DNA from: an uncultured Prevotellaceae bacterium
GTDB lineage: Bacteria; Bacteroidota; Bacteroidia; Bacteroidales; Bacteroidaceae
DNA: 16,994 nucleotides
Assembly: GCA_946539475.1 (NCBI GenBank)
Contig: CAMNHM010000053.1
Location: forward strand, 1-16,994
Reading direction: 5' to 3'
Positions within the stretch are counted from its first letter, which is position 1. The number at the start of each line of letters is the position of its first letter. The position numbers and the translations under genes are program-made. Shown here piece after piece: positions 6,312 to 14,541 of the stretch. The notes below the pieces were generated by a model. It saw nothing but the letters and a program-made list of their open reading frames with translations. It did not search any database and was not told the DNA's origin.

Positions 6312-7238
6312 ATGATGAAGACCGTAAGATTCCTGCTTTCAGCAGTAGTACTAGCAACCCTGTCGCTCACGACGATGAGCATGACCACCGACGACGCACC
6401 CACCTCGCGTATTCTCGAGGGAGGCGGCAGCGGCCCCTACAAAGCTATCATGAAGGCCGAGGCGTCGCTGCCCGCCCACACCATCTTCGTGCCCCAGGAC
6501 CTCGCACCTTTCGGCGAGAAGAACCCGCTGCCCGTCCTCGTATGGGGCAACGGTGCCTGTGCCAACTCACCCTTCGAGCATGTGAACTTCCTCAACGAGA
6601 TTGCCTCCCACGGGTACATCGTCGTCGCCACCGGCTACATGCCCAAGGAGGGTGAGCGCTATCGCGGAGCCATGTCGACGACAGAGCAGCAGCTGGAGTC
6701 GATGGACTGGGTGATGAAGCAGAACGAGGACAAGGCATCGCCCTACTACAAGAAGATCGACACGAAGGCCATCGCCGTCGCCGGCATGTCGTGCGGAGGG
6801 TTGCAGACGCTCTACAACTGTGCCGACAAGCGCATCAAGACGCTGATGGTCTGCAACAGCGGACTCTTCAACACGGAGAACGCCGCCAGTGCCGTCGGTG
6901 GTATGCCGATGCCTCCCAAGTCGAAGCTGAAGGAGATCCACACGCCCGTCATCTACATCCTTGGCGGCGAGACCGACATTGCTTACGGCAACGGCATGGA
7001 CGACTTCCATCGCATCGACCACGTGCCGGCTTGCGCCACGAACCTTCCCGTAGGTCATGGTGGCACGTACGCCCAGCCTTATGGCGGAGAGTTCTCAGTA
7101 GTGGCTCTCGCCTGGCTTGACTGGCAACTGAAAGGCAGCGAGAAAGGCGCCAAGATGTTCAAAGGCGCAGACTGCGAGCTGTCGAAGCGCGAGGGATGGA
7201 CGATTGAGAAGAACGCTAAATTTGAGACGCTGAAATGA
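6312..7238 (+). CDS. Secreted alpha/beta-hydrolase esterase
   Basis: A 308-residue protein with an N-terminal signal peptide (about residues 1-24). It has an alpha/beta-hydrolase fold with a likely triad of Ser160 in GMSCG, Asp222 in GGETDIAY and His249 in VGHGG. The oxyanion region is WGNGACANS near residue 78. The layout resembles bacterial esterases that act on plant cell-wall material (acetyl or feruloyl esterases) and polyester-hydrolase relatives; the exact substrate cannot be read from the sequence. It is the first gene of an operon with a GH31 enzyme and an acetyl esterase, which favours deacylation of a plant glycan. Its stop overlaps the next start by four bases (ATGA), so translation is probably coupled. 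Two adjacent ATG codons are possible starts; the choice changes one residue. Confidence 0.8.
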   Translation: MMKTVRFLLSAVVLATLSLTTMSMTTDDAPTSRILEGGGSGPYKAIMKAEASLPAHTIFVPQDLAPFGEKNPLPVLVWGNGACANSPFEHVNFLNEIASHGYIVVATGYMPKEGERYRGAMSTTEQQLESMDWVMKQNEDKASPYYKKIDTKAIAVAGMSCGGLQTLYNCADKRIKTLMVCNSGLFNTENAASAVGGMPMPPKSKLKEIHTPVIYILGGETDIAYGNGMDDFHRIDHVPACATNLPVGHGGTYAQPYGGEFSVVALAWLDWQLKGSEKGAKMFKGADCELSKREGWTIEKNAKFETLK

Positions 7239-9685
7239 AAAAGCTACTTACTATCACCGTTGCATGTGTGCTGGCAATAGCCGCTCATGCTGAGAGTGTT
7301 CCCTTTGGGAAGGGGACAGTCACGGTGACTCCTGTTGCGAAGAATGCCGTCCGCATTCAGTATGCTGAACACGCCGAGCAGAGCGACCTGCCCGACTGGC
7401 TCTATGTCAGGCACGACCGCGAGGCGAACCCCGACGTGAAGGTCGACATCGACGCCCAGCGCCAGGAGCTCCGCGTAAAGAATGCTGCGGGGAAGGTGGT
7501 CTTCACAGCCCATCGCCATCAACACCAAAATGGGGAGGCCCTGCTGGCCTTCAACACACCTGCTGACGAGAGCCTCTTCGGATTGGGACAATTCCAGGAC
7601 GGCTATGTCAACCTTCGTGGGCTGCAACGGCGACTGACGCAGGTAAACACCCAGATCTCGATCCCCATGCTGCTCTCGAGCAAGGGCTATGGACTGCTAT
7701 GGAACAATTACGGTCTCGTCGACTTCAACCCTGCCAGCCAGCACGTTGCCCTCCGTCAACAGGCGCAGAATGCCGAGGGACAGGCGGAAGTGGTGAACGT
7801 CACGTCGACGGAGGGAGGACGCCAGGAGGTACGTCGTCGCAACGTGTTCGAGGCCGTCCTCGACCTACCAGAGGACGGCGACTACTCACTACTGCTCGAC
7901 GTTGGTCAGAAGATGGCACGCCGCCACAACCTGACCATCGACGGCAAGACCGTCATCGAGATGCAGAACGTATGGCTGCCGCCCACAGCCTCGACCATCG
8001 TCAATCTCAAGGCCGGTCGGCATCAGCTCAAGGCTGAGCTGTCGCGAGGCGACACCCCCGTGGTCTACTATCAGAAGGTGAGCGACGAGCAGGTGCTGCG
8101 TTCGCCCGTCTCCACGGGCGTCGACTACACCGTCTTCATCGGTACGCCCGACGAGATCATCGCCACCTATCGCCAGCTGACAGGCCCCGCTCCGCTGATG
8201 CCCCGCTGGGCATTGGGCTACATTCATTGCCGCGAACGATTCCACAGCTCTGACGAGATTCTGCAGACTGCCCACCGCTTCCAGCAGGAGCAGATGCCTG
8301 TTGACGTGCTCGTTCAGGACTGGCAGTATTGGGGTAAGTACGGATGGAATGCGATGCGCTTCGACGAGGAGCACTATCCCGATCCGCGTGCCCTGACCGA
8401 CAGTCTCCATCGCATGGGAATGCGACTGATGGTCAGCGTATGGTCGAAGATCGACAAGAACTCGGAGGTGGGTCGCCAGATGGTGGCCGACAACTTCTAT
8501 ATCCCTAATACCGACTGGATAGACTTCTTCAACCCTGAGGCAGCCGCCGCCTATTGGAAGAACTTCAGCCAGCGCCTGGTGCCCTTAGGCATCGACGCCT
8601 GGTGGCAGGACGCCACTGAGCCTGAGAACGACGACCTGGCAGGCCGGCGCGTCAACGGCGGTCGCTGGGCAGGCGAGCAAGTGCGCAACGTCTATCCGCT
8701 GCTGGTCAACAAGACTGTCTACGAAGGTTTGCTTCGCGACGACGCCAACCGTCGTCCGATGATTCTCACGCGCTGCGGTTTCCCTGGCATCCAGCGGTAT
8801 GGCTCAGCCATGTGGAGCGGTGATGTGGGCAACGACTTCGAGACGCTGCGTCGGCAGATAACAGCCGGACTAGGCATGCAGGCAGCAGGCATTCCCTGGT
8901 GGACATACGACGCCGGCGGATTCTTCCGACCAGGCAATCAGTATAGCGACAAGGCCTATATCGAGCGCATGTTGCGCTGGATCGAGACCAGCGTCTACCT
9001 GCCACTGATGCGTGTGCATGGCTATCAGAGCAACACCGAGCCATGGAACTACGGTCCTGAGGCACAGCAGATTATCGCCAAATGTCTGCGCGCCCGCTAC
9101 TGGCTGAAGCCCTACATCTACAGCAATGCTGCGGCAGTGGCCTTCGACGGTTCGACGCTGATGCGCCCGCTGGTGTTCGACTTTGCCGACGACAGCGAAG
9201 CCCTGCAGCAGAAGTACGAATATATGTTCGGGCGCGCGCTGCTCGTCAGTCCTATCACCGAGGCTGGCGTCACTACTTGGGAGACCTACCTGCCCAAGAA
9301 CAAGGGCGGATGGTACGACCTCGTGTCGCAGAAGCATTACGACGGTGGACAGACCGTCAGGACAGCTGTCGACCTGAGTGCCATCCCCGTCTTTGCCCGC
9401 GCAGGTTCAATCATGCCCGTCGCCGACGATGACGTGTGGGTCTATCCAGGGGCCGATGCTTCCTTCACCCTCTATGAGGACGACGGGGCGTCAAGAGCCT
9501 ACGAACAGGGACAGTCGTCGAGGATCGTCTTCAGCTGGAACGACGCCCGCAGCACGCTGACCATCAGCAAGCGGACGGGCAGCTTCGAGGGTATGAAAGA
9601 TCATCGCACGTTCCGTATCTCGCTCCCCGGAATAATGAAGACCGTTGAGTACAACGGCAAAGAAACCAAAATACGCCTGAAATAA
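7235..9685 (+). CDS. GH31 family alpha-xylosidase or alpha-glucosidase with PA14-like insert
   Basis: An 816-residue glycoside hydrolase family 31 enzyme with a signal peptide ending near AHA-E20. The N-terminal beta-sandwich carries FGLGQFQDGYVN (115-126). Residues about 200-283, with LTIDGK and LKAGRHQLK, look like an inserted PA14-type domain, as seen in some alpha-xylosidases such as the Cellvibrio xyloglucan enzyme. The catalytic barrel has the nucleophile Asp459 in WWQDATEPE (456-464) and the acid/base Asp530 in WSGD (527-530). ITAGLGMQAAGIPWWTYDAG and the RVHG motif (593-596) also fit the family. It probably removes alpha-xylose or alpha-glucose side chains in the periplasm. The start overlaps the preceding stop by four bases and the next gene begins 26 bp downstream. 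Alpha-xylosidase is favoured by the insert and the esterase neighbours, but this is an inference. Confidence 0.9.
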   Translation: MKKLLTITVACVLAIAAHAESVPFGKGTVTVTPVAKNAVRIQYAEHAEQSDLPDWLYVRHDREANPDVKVDIDAQRQELRVKNAAGKVVFTAHRHQHQNGEALLAFNTPADESLFGLGQFQDGYVNLRGLQRRLTQVNTQISIPMLLSSKGYGLLWNNYGLVDFNPASQHVALRQQAQNAEGQAEVVNVTSTEGGRQEVRRRNVFEAVLDLPEDGDYSLLLDVGQKMARRHNLTIDGKTVIEMQNVWLPPTASTIVNLKAGRHQLKAELSRGDTPVVYYQKVSDEQVLRSPVSTGVDYTVFIGTPDEIIATYRQLTGPAPLMPRWALGYIHCRERFHSSDEILQTAHRFQQEQMPVDVLVQDWQYWGKYGWNAMRFDEEHYPDPRALTDSLHRMGMRLMVSVWSKIDKNSEVGRQMVADNFYIPNTDWIDFFNPEAAAAYWKNFSQRLVPLGIDAWWQDATEPENDDLAGRRVNGGRWAGEQVRNVYPLLVNKTVYEGLLRDDANRRPMILTRCGFPGIQRYGSAMWSGDVGNDFETLRRQITAGLGMQAAGIPWWTYDAGGFFRPGNQYSDKAYIERMLRWIETSVYLPLMRVHGYQSNTEPWNYGPEAQQIIAKCLRARYWLKPYIYSNAAAVAFDGSTLMRPLVFDFADDSEALQQKYEYMFGRALLVSPITEAGVTTWETYLPKNKGGWYDLVSQKHYDGGQTVRTAVDLSAIPVFARAGSIMPVADDDVWVYPGADASFTLYEDDGASRAYEQGQSSRIVFSWNDARSTLTISKRTGSFEGMKDHRTFRISLPGIMKTVEYNGKETKIRLK

Positions 9686-9711
9686 CAAACTCTACATACA
9701 ACACGCCTGAA

Positions 9712-11391
9712 ATGAAAAGGATACTCATCATCGCGATATTGCTGACAACCCGTTTCCTGGGGGCGAATGCCGACGTCGACCCCAACTTCCACATCTACCT
9801 CTGCTTTGGGCAGTCGAACATGGAAGGCAACGCTAAGGCAGAGAGTGTCGACAAGACGAACATCGACCCACGCTTCCGACTGCTCGCCACCTGCGACTTC
9901 AGCTCGCCCAAACGTTCCAAAGGGCAGTGGTACAGCGCCACCCCACCGCTGGTGAACCCCATCGGCGGTCTGGGGCCCTCCGACTATTTCGGCCGCACGA
10001 TGGTGGCAGCAATGCCCTCCAACATCCGCATAGGCGTGGTGCCCGTAGCTATCGGAGGCTGCAGGATTGAGATGTTCGACAAGGTGAAATACGCCGCCGA
10101 GGTGGCCAAGAACGACTACTCCGCAGGTCTTGCGAAACAGCACTATGGCGGCAATCCCTACCAGCGGCTGATTGACATGGCGAAGATTGCCCAGCAGTCA
10201 GGGGTCATCAAGGGCATCCTGCTCCATCAGGGATGCTCGAACAATGGCGATCCCAACTGGCCCGGCATGGTGAAGAAAATCTACCAGGACATCCTCGCCG
10301 ACCTTGGACTGGCTGCCGACAGCGTGCCCCTCTTCGTGGGTGAGACGCTGCGTCAGGAGAACGGCGGATCGTGCTACGCCCATAACGTCCAGGTGGCCCG
10401 CATGCCACAGGTTGTACCGACGTCGCACGTCGTCAGCTCGCTGGGATGCCCGGGCAACGGTCAGGACCCTTGGCACTTCAATGCCATGGGCTACCGCATC
10501 ATCGGCAAGCGCTATGCCTTCGAGGCGCTGAAGGTGATGGGACGCGAACTGGTGGCTGACGCTGACTACGAGATGCCAGCAACGCTCAGGAAGTTCTATG
10601 CCGCCAAGAGTATCAGCGTGCCCAGCGAGGTCGATGCCATACCTGGCGAGCGTATTTCGGGAGCCATCAACGCAACCTTCGAAGACGGTCATAAGGAAGA
10701 CGTTTCTACCTATACCGACTTCGAGAGCAACGACCTCGTCTTTGTCGACGGAGTCCTCTCGCCTCGCCTCGAGGGCAAAGGAAGTGCGGAAGCCGTCTAT
10801 ACCGACTTCTGTCGCAACGCCACGCGCGCTGCCTTCCAGGTGAGGGTCAGTTTCTTCCCCTTTGCCACTAGCTTTATGACCAAGCTCTCTGGTAACATGA
10901 CCTACGACGAGAGCAACCGTGCCCTGACACTCAGCGCCTCAGGGCAGGCAGGATGGGTCTATGCCAAAGGAGCTGACATGTCGGCGTACAAGTATCTGGT
11001 AGTCAAGCTACGAGAACCACAAGACCTGGGTGCCGAAGTAAGGGTGCTCACGGGCACGAAGTCGACTAGTCCCGGCTATCGCGACACCATCGACACGCGT
11101 ACCACCGTCAGCATCGACCTGCATCACATGAAGCTCTTCAACAGCACCTCGACGATCGACCCTGCTAAGATCTTCGCCGTCGAGTTCCGTTTTAAGAAGG
11201 CTGGTACGATCTACATCGACGACGTCTTTCTAAGCAACGACGAGCAGTACTCCTCGGTAGACATCCTTACCGTCCCCAGGGGCGAAGAGCCCGTCTACAA
11301 CCTCCAGGGCATGCGCGTTGGACTGACCTCCGACTGGCCGACGCTGACAAGAGGTATCTATGTGGTACGCGGAAAACTTATCAGGAAATAA
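9712..11391 (+). CDS. SGNH-type carbohydrate acetyl esterase (sialate O-acetylesterase / CE6-like) with C-terminal modules
   Basis: A 559-residue secreted enzyme with a signal peptide ending near residue 20 (GANA). The catalytic domain covers about 25-285. The nucleophile is Ser35 in CFGQSNMEG (31-39), the oxyanion/glycine motif is IGGCRIE (114-120), LLHQG is at 170-174, and Asp252/His255 in DPWHFNAMGY complete the triad. This is the PF03629 pattern shared by sialate O-acetylesterases and CE6 acetylxylan esterases. Residues about 300-380 look like a bacterial Ig-like domain, and 390-508 a beta-sandwich that may bind carbohydrate. The tail (about 525-559, with VYNLQGMRV and GIYVVRGKLIRK) resembles the sorting tail of Prevotella secreted proteins, so surface export is possible. 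Given the GH31 neighbour, acetylated xylan or xyloglucan is a more likely substrate than sialic acid. Confidence 0.85.
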   Translation: MKRILIIAILLTTRFLGANADVDPNFHIYLCFGQSNMEGNAKAESVDKTNIDPRFRLLATCDFSSPKRSKGQWYSATPPLVNPIGGLGPSDYFGRTMVAAMPSNIRIGVVPVAIGGCRIEMFDKVKYAAEVAKNDYSAGLAKQHYGGNPYQRLIDMAKIAQQSGVIKGILLHQGCSNNGDPNWPGMVKKIYQDILADLGLAADSVPLFVGETLRQENGGSCYAHNVQVARMPQVVPTSHVVSSLGCPGNGQDPWHFNAMGYRIIGKRYAFEALKVMGRELVADADYEMPATLRKFYAAKSISVPSEVDAIPGERISGAINATFEDGHKEDVSTYTDFESNDLVFVDGVLSPRLEGKGSAEAVYTDFCRNATRAAFQVRVSFFPFATSFMTKLSGNMTYDESNRALTLSASGQAGWVYAKGADMSAYKYLVVKLREPQDLGAEVRVLTGTKSTSPGYRDTIDTRTTVSIDLHHMKLFNSTSTIDPAKIFAVEFRFKKAGTIYIDDVFLSNDEQYSSVDILTVPRGEEPVYNLQGMRVGLTSDWPTLTRGIYVVRGKLIRK

Positions 11392-11453
11392 CGACGCAGA
11401 ATCTCACAAACTGCCAAAAAGCCTATTACTAAGAAACAAAAAAACGAAAGAAC

Positions 11454-12284
11454 ATGCCAAACAATCACCCTACCCTACGCCTTTTGCCTGCAGCGACGAT
11501 GTTGCTTGCCACCCTGCTGGCAGCCTGCTCCGACAAGCGCAGCACCCAGCAGCTGCCCGAGGGCTTTGCTACCGTTCCCAGCAGCAGCACTGCCTACGAT
11601 GAGAGTGCCTCCAGTCAAAAGAAAGCCTCCAGCAACTGGAGCGTCGACGGCAACACGATGACCTACGGAAGCCATCGCTATACGATGGAAGGCAACTTCG
11701 ACCGCGACTACACGGCAGGCGGCACTGCCAAGGTCACCTTCACCAACGTACCATCCGACCTTCAGGAGTTCACCACTGTCTACGAGAAATTCCTAGGCAA
11801 GAAACCCTACGGTGTGGCAGCCATGCTGCCCATGGCATTCGAGATGTGGGGCCGCAACCACGACGAGGGCGAGCGTTGCATAGAGATGATCGCCGGATAC
11901 ACGTGCCACCGCGAGATCATGCGACAGCTACCTCCACACATGGTGGCTTCGAGGTTTTCACCAGAGAACGATCCCTACGTGCAGCGCTGTCTGCCGGCAG
12001 CAGTCCTTGAGGGGGCTACCAAAGAGAACGGATACAATCCTACCGAGCCCTACACCGTGAACATCACCATTGGCCGGGAGGCAGCATGGGGAGAAGAGAG
12101 CGAGATACTTCAGGCAAACGTCTACCAGCTATACATCCTCAGCGGTAACGCTTGGAACACGCCACAGCGCACCGTCACCGTGATGCTCCCCTGGCGTGGC
12201 GAACAGCTTTATAAGGTCAACTCCTGCCCTGCGCTCTACGTGAACATCTTCGTACCGCGCCAAGAATGGAAGGGACTGAAATAA
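11454..12284 (+). CDS. Hypothetical lipoprotein
   Basis: A 276-residue protein with a lipoprotein signal: a hydrophobic stretch followed by LAAC (22-25), with Cys25 as the lipidation site. The first residues of the mature part are SDKRST, and a serine-rich linker (residues 43-61) leads to a folded domain from about residue 62. That domain begins with a YGSHRYTMEG strand and contains a Cys/His segment (CIEMIAGYTCHREIM). I do not recognise the family; similar single-domain lipoproteins of unknown function occur in Bacteroidales. It is the last gene of the operon, 62 bp after the acetyl esterase, with no promoter seen in the gap. It ends eight bases from the convergent gene. A role in binding or handling the operon's glycan is plausible but unsupported by any motif. 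Confidence 0.7.
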   Translation: MPNNHPTLRLLPAATMLLATLLAACSDKRSTQQLPEGFATVPSSSTAYDESASSQKKASSNWSVDGNTMTYGSHRYTMEGNFDRDYTAGGTAKVTFTNVPSDLQEFTTVYEKFLGKKPYGVAAMLPMAFEMWGRNHDEGERCIEMIAGYTCHREIMRQLPPHMVASRFSPENDPYVQRCLPAAVLEGATKENGYNPTEPYTVNITIGREAAWGEESEILQANVYQLYILSGNAWNTPQRTVTVMLPWRGEQLYKVNSCPALYVNIFVPRQEWKGLK

Positions 12285-12292
12285 CCGTCAGG

Positions 12293-12754
12293 CTACTTGT
12301 TGACGACCTTGCGAGTCTCCTTGCCGATCTTCACGATGTAGACACCCTTGACCAGCGACTGTAGGTCGTACAAGCCCGACTCGCTGGCACTGAACACCTG
12401 CTCGCCCTTCATGTTATAGAGCGTCAGACGCTCGCCGGGAGCCACGGTAGCACGCAGCATGCCGTCGGAGAATTGAATCTTCGACTGGGTGGTCGACACT
12501 GTGCTGATGGCTGACGGACCCGCCGCAAAGAACATCCTCGAGAGTTCGGCCAGAGGCATCGACTGCGTGGTGCCATTCTGCAGGTGGAGCACCATGCTGT
12601 TGGCGTCGAACGTAATCTTCGAGATGTTGCTCACCTCGAAACTCACCTCGCCCGTCGTCTTGCTCACGGTGAGGTACTGATAGTCGTCTGCCTGGACGCT
12701 AACACAACCGATGGTCAGCAGCAGCACTGCGATAAAAGTGCGGATCATATTCAT
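12293..12754 (-). CDS. Small secreted protein with type IX secretion-like C-terminal tail
   Basis: About 153 residues from the ATG at 12754: a signal peptide (MIRTFIAVLLLTIGCVSVQA), a beta-rich N-terminal segment (YLTVSKTTGEVSFEV, ISKITFDANSMVLHL), and a C-terminal sorting-type domain (LTLYNMKGEQVF, LVKGVYIVKIGKETRKVV). The frame is open further to 12796, but the promoter element at 12775-12782 lies within that extension, so 12754 (or 12748) is the real start. The short beta segment occurs at the start of many larger Prevotella secreted proteins; here nothing catalytic lies between it and the tail, leaving a bare export and attachment module. It is convergent with the lipoprotein gene (8-bp gap) and divergent from frr. 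Function unknown. Confidence 0.7.
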   Translation of the reverse strand: MNMIRTFIAVLLLTIGCVSVQADDYQYLTVSKTTGEVSFEVSNISKITFDANSMVLHLQNGTTQSMPLAELSRMFFAAGPSAISTVSTTQSKIQFSDGMLRATVAPGERLTLYNMKGEQVFSASESGLYDLQSLVKGVYIVKIGKETRKVVNK

Positions 12755-12774
12755 CTTTCGTAGGAATTTTGCTG

Positions 12775-12782
12775 CAAAGGTA
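12775..12782 (-). promoter_or_regulatory. Promoter of the small secreted protein
   Basis: The minus strand reads TACCTTTG (TAnnTTTG). The inferred start near 12768 is about 13 bases before the ATG at 12754. No well-spaced -33 element is seen. Confidence 0.55.
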
Positions 12783-12832
12783 GGCATAATTTTCAAAAAT
12801 CATGCCTCTTTCACGTTTTTTTTCGCAAAAAT

Positions 12833-12864
12833 GTTGCGCATACGAAATAAAATGTCTAAATTTG
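12833..12864 (+). promoter_or_regulatory. Promoter of frr
   Basis: TAAATTTG (12857-12864) fits TAnnTTTG, with GTTG (12833-12836) 20 bases upstream. The inferred start near 12871 leaves a 26-base leader before the ATG at 12897 and rules out a TTG start at 12873. Confidence 0.65.
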
Positions 12865-12896
12865 TCAGCTGATTGAACAAAACCCATACAACGATT

Positions 12897-13457
12897 ATGA
12901 TAGACGTAAAAGAGACATTGAAGAAATGCGAGGAGCGCATGGAGATGGCAGCTATGTTCCTGGAGGAAGAGCTGAACCGCATCCGTGCCGGTCGTGCCAA
13001 CGTGGCCATCCTCGACGGAGTAAGAGTAGCGTCGTACGGCTCGAAGGTGCCCCTAAACCAGGTAGCTACCGTGAACTGCCCTGACGCACGTACCATTGCC
13101 ATCAAGCCCTGGGATCGCAAGCAGATCAAGGACATCGAGAAGGCTATCATGGACAGCGACGTGGGTATCACCCCTGAGAACAACGGCGAGATGATCCGCC
13201 TTACCATCCCCCAGCCCACCGAGGAGCGCCGTCGCGACCTGGTGAAGCAATGCAACAAGATTGCTGAGAAGGCCAAGGTGGAGGTGCGCAACGTGCGTGC
13301 AGACGTCAAGGACAAGCTGAAGAAAGCCATCAAGGACGGTCTCTCCGAGGACAACGAGAAAGACGCTGAGCTGGAGCTTCAGAAACTGCACGACAAGTGG
13401 ATTAAGAAACTCGACACACTCATCGAAGCTAAGAACAAAGAGATCATGACGGTCTAG
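12897..13457 (+). CDS. frr: Ribosome recycling factor
   Basis: A 186-residue cytoplasmic protein that, with EF-G, splits the post-termination ribosome into subunits. The length matches the family (185 in E. coli). Conserved segments are visible: LNRIRAGRANVAILDGV near residue 27, the PWDRK segment near residue 71, GEMIRLTIPQPTEERR near residue 98, and the helical C-terminus rich in K and E. The ATG at 12897 gives the canonical MIDVKETL start; extending to a TTG at 12873 would place the start almost on the transcript start. Its neighbour rsgA also acts on ribosomes, and the 84-bp gap to it shows no promoter, so the two are probably read together. Confidence 0.97.
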   Translation: MIDVKETLKKCEERMEMAAMFLEEELNRIRAGRANVAILDGVRVASYGSKVPLNQVATVNCPDARTIAIKPWDRKQIKDIEKAIMDSDVGITPENNGEMIRLTIPQPTEERRRDLVKQCNKIAEKAKVEVRNVRADVKDKLKKAIKDGLSEDNEKDAELELQKLHDKWIKKLDTLIEAKNKEIMTV

Positions 13458-13463
13458 GTTCTG

Positions 13464-13526
13464 GTTGAGAGATGAGAGATGAGAGATGAGAGTTGAGAGT
13501 TAAGAGTTAAGAGTTGAGAGACTAGA
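13464..13526 (+). repeat. Heptamer tandem repeat, nine 7-bp units
   Basis: Nine consecutive 7-bp units between frr and rsgA: GTTGAGA, GATGAGA three times, GTTGAGA, GTTAAGA twice, GTTGAGA and GACTAGA. Purine-rich and exactly periodic. Heptamer tracts like this are common between genes in Bacteroidales. It fills almost the whole gap and ends five bases before the Shine-Dalgarno-like AAGGA of rsgA. Confidence 0.9.
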
Positions 13527-13541
13527 GCTCAAGGACATCGA

Positions 13542-14483
13542 TTGAAATTGAAAGGACTTGTCGTCAAGAACACAGGCAGCTGGTACACCGTCCGCACGGA
13601 CGATGGCCAGCTCGTTGATTGTAAGATAAAGGGAAACTTCCGGCTGCGTGGCATCCGCTCGACAAACCCCGTTGCTGTAGGCGACAGGGTGGAGATTGTG
13701 CGCAACCAGGAAGGTACGGCCTTTATCACAGAGATCGAGGACCGTCGCAACTACATCATCCGCAAGTCGATCAACCTCTCGAAGCAAAGTCACATCCTTG
13801 CTGCCAATGTCGACCAAGCACTACTCATCGTCACCGTCAGCCATCCGCTGACGAGTACCACCTTCATCGACCGCTTCCTCGCCTCTGCCGAGGCCTATCG
13901 CGTGCCCGTCGTGCTGGTGTTCAACAAGACCGACCTGCTCAACGACGAGGAGCGACACTATCAGCAGATGATGGTACAGCTCTACGACACCGTGGGCTAC
14001 GAGTGCCTGCAGGTCTCGGCCGCAACGGGCGACGGACTGGAGCTGCTGTCTCCACGGCTCAACGGGAAGATCACGCTGCTAAGCGGCAACAGCGGCGTGG
14101 GTAAGTCGACGCTTATCAACCGCCTCGTCCCCGGCGTTTGCCTGCGCACGGCACAGCTCAGCGACAGTCACGACGCAGGACAGCATACCACGACATTCTC
14201 TGAGATGATACCGCTTCCGGGTAGCGAGGGCTACCTCATCGACACACCGGGCATCAAGGGCTTTGGGACTTTTGACATGGAGCCAGAGGAAATCACCAGC
14301 TACTTCCGCGAGATCTTCCACTTCTCGAAGGACTGCCGGTTCTCCAACTGCACTCACACTCACGAACCGGGATGCGCTGTGCTGCAGGCTCTCGACAACC
14401 ACTACATCGCCCAAAGCCGCTACCAGAGTTATCTTTCAATGCTCCAGGACAAGGATGAGAGCAAGTATCGCGAGGCTTACTGA
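13542..14483 (+). CDS. rsgA: Ribosome small subunit-dependent GTPase A
   Basis: A 313-residue GTPase that helps late maturation of the 30S subunit. An OB-fold covers about residues 1-70. The GTPase domain is circularly permuted: NKTD (128-131, G4) precedes GNSGVGKST (182-190, G1), HTTT (215-218, G2) and DTPG (234-237, G3). A zinc-binding cluster follows, with Cys265, Cys270, His272 and Cys278. All key residues are present. The start is TTG at 13542: the frame has a stop at 13515-13517 and no ATG in between. A Shine-Dalgarno-like AAGGA at 13531-13535, six bases upstream, supports it; such sites are uncommon in Bacteroidetes. A second TTG at 13548 is the alternative. The gene lies between two heptamer repeat tracts. 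Confidence 0.95.
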   Translation: MKLKGLVVKNTGSWYTVRTDDGQLVDCKIKGNFRLRGIRSTNPVAVGDRVEIVRNQEGTAFITEIEDRRNYIIRKSINLSKQSHILAANVDQALLIVTVSHPLTSTTFIDRFLASAEAYRVPVVLVFNKTDLLNDEERHYQQMMVQLYDTVGYECLQVSAATGDGLELLSPRLNGKITLLSGNSGVGKSTLINRLVPGVCLRTAQLSDSHDAGQHTTTFSEMIPLPGSEGYLIDTPGIKGFGTFDMEPEEITSYFREIFHFSKDCRFSNCTHTHEPGCAVLQALDNHYIAQSRYQSYLSMLQDKDESKYREAY

Positions 14484-14485
14484 CC

Positions 14486-14520
14486 GAGGTGCGAGGTACG
14501 AGGTACGAGGTGCGAGACTA
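14486..14520 (+). repeat. Heptamer tandem repeat, five 7-bp units
   Basis: Five 7-bp units right after the rsgA stop codon: GAGGTGC, GAGGTAC twice, GAGGTGC and GAGACTA. The unit differs from the tract before rsgA, but both tracts end in GAGACTA. Confidence 0.85.
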
Positions 14521-14541
14521 CTAACGAAAAAAACATCGTAT

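Noticed and set aside
12873..12896. Upstream TTG start for frr
   Set aside because: It lies within two bases of the inferred transcript start, and the ATG at 12897 gives the canonical length and N-terminus.
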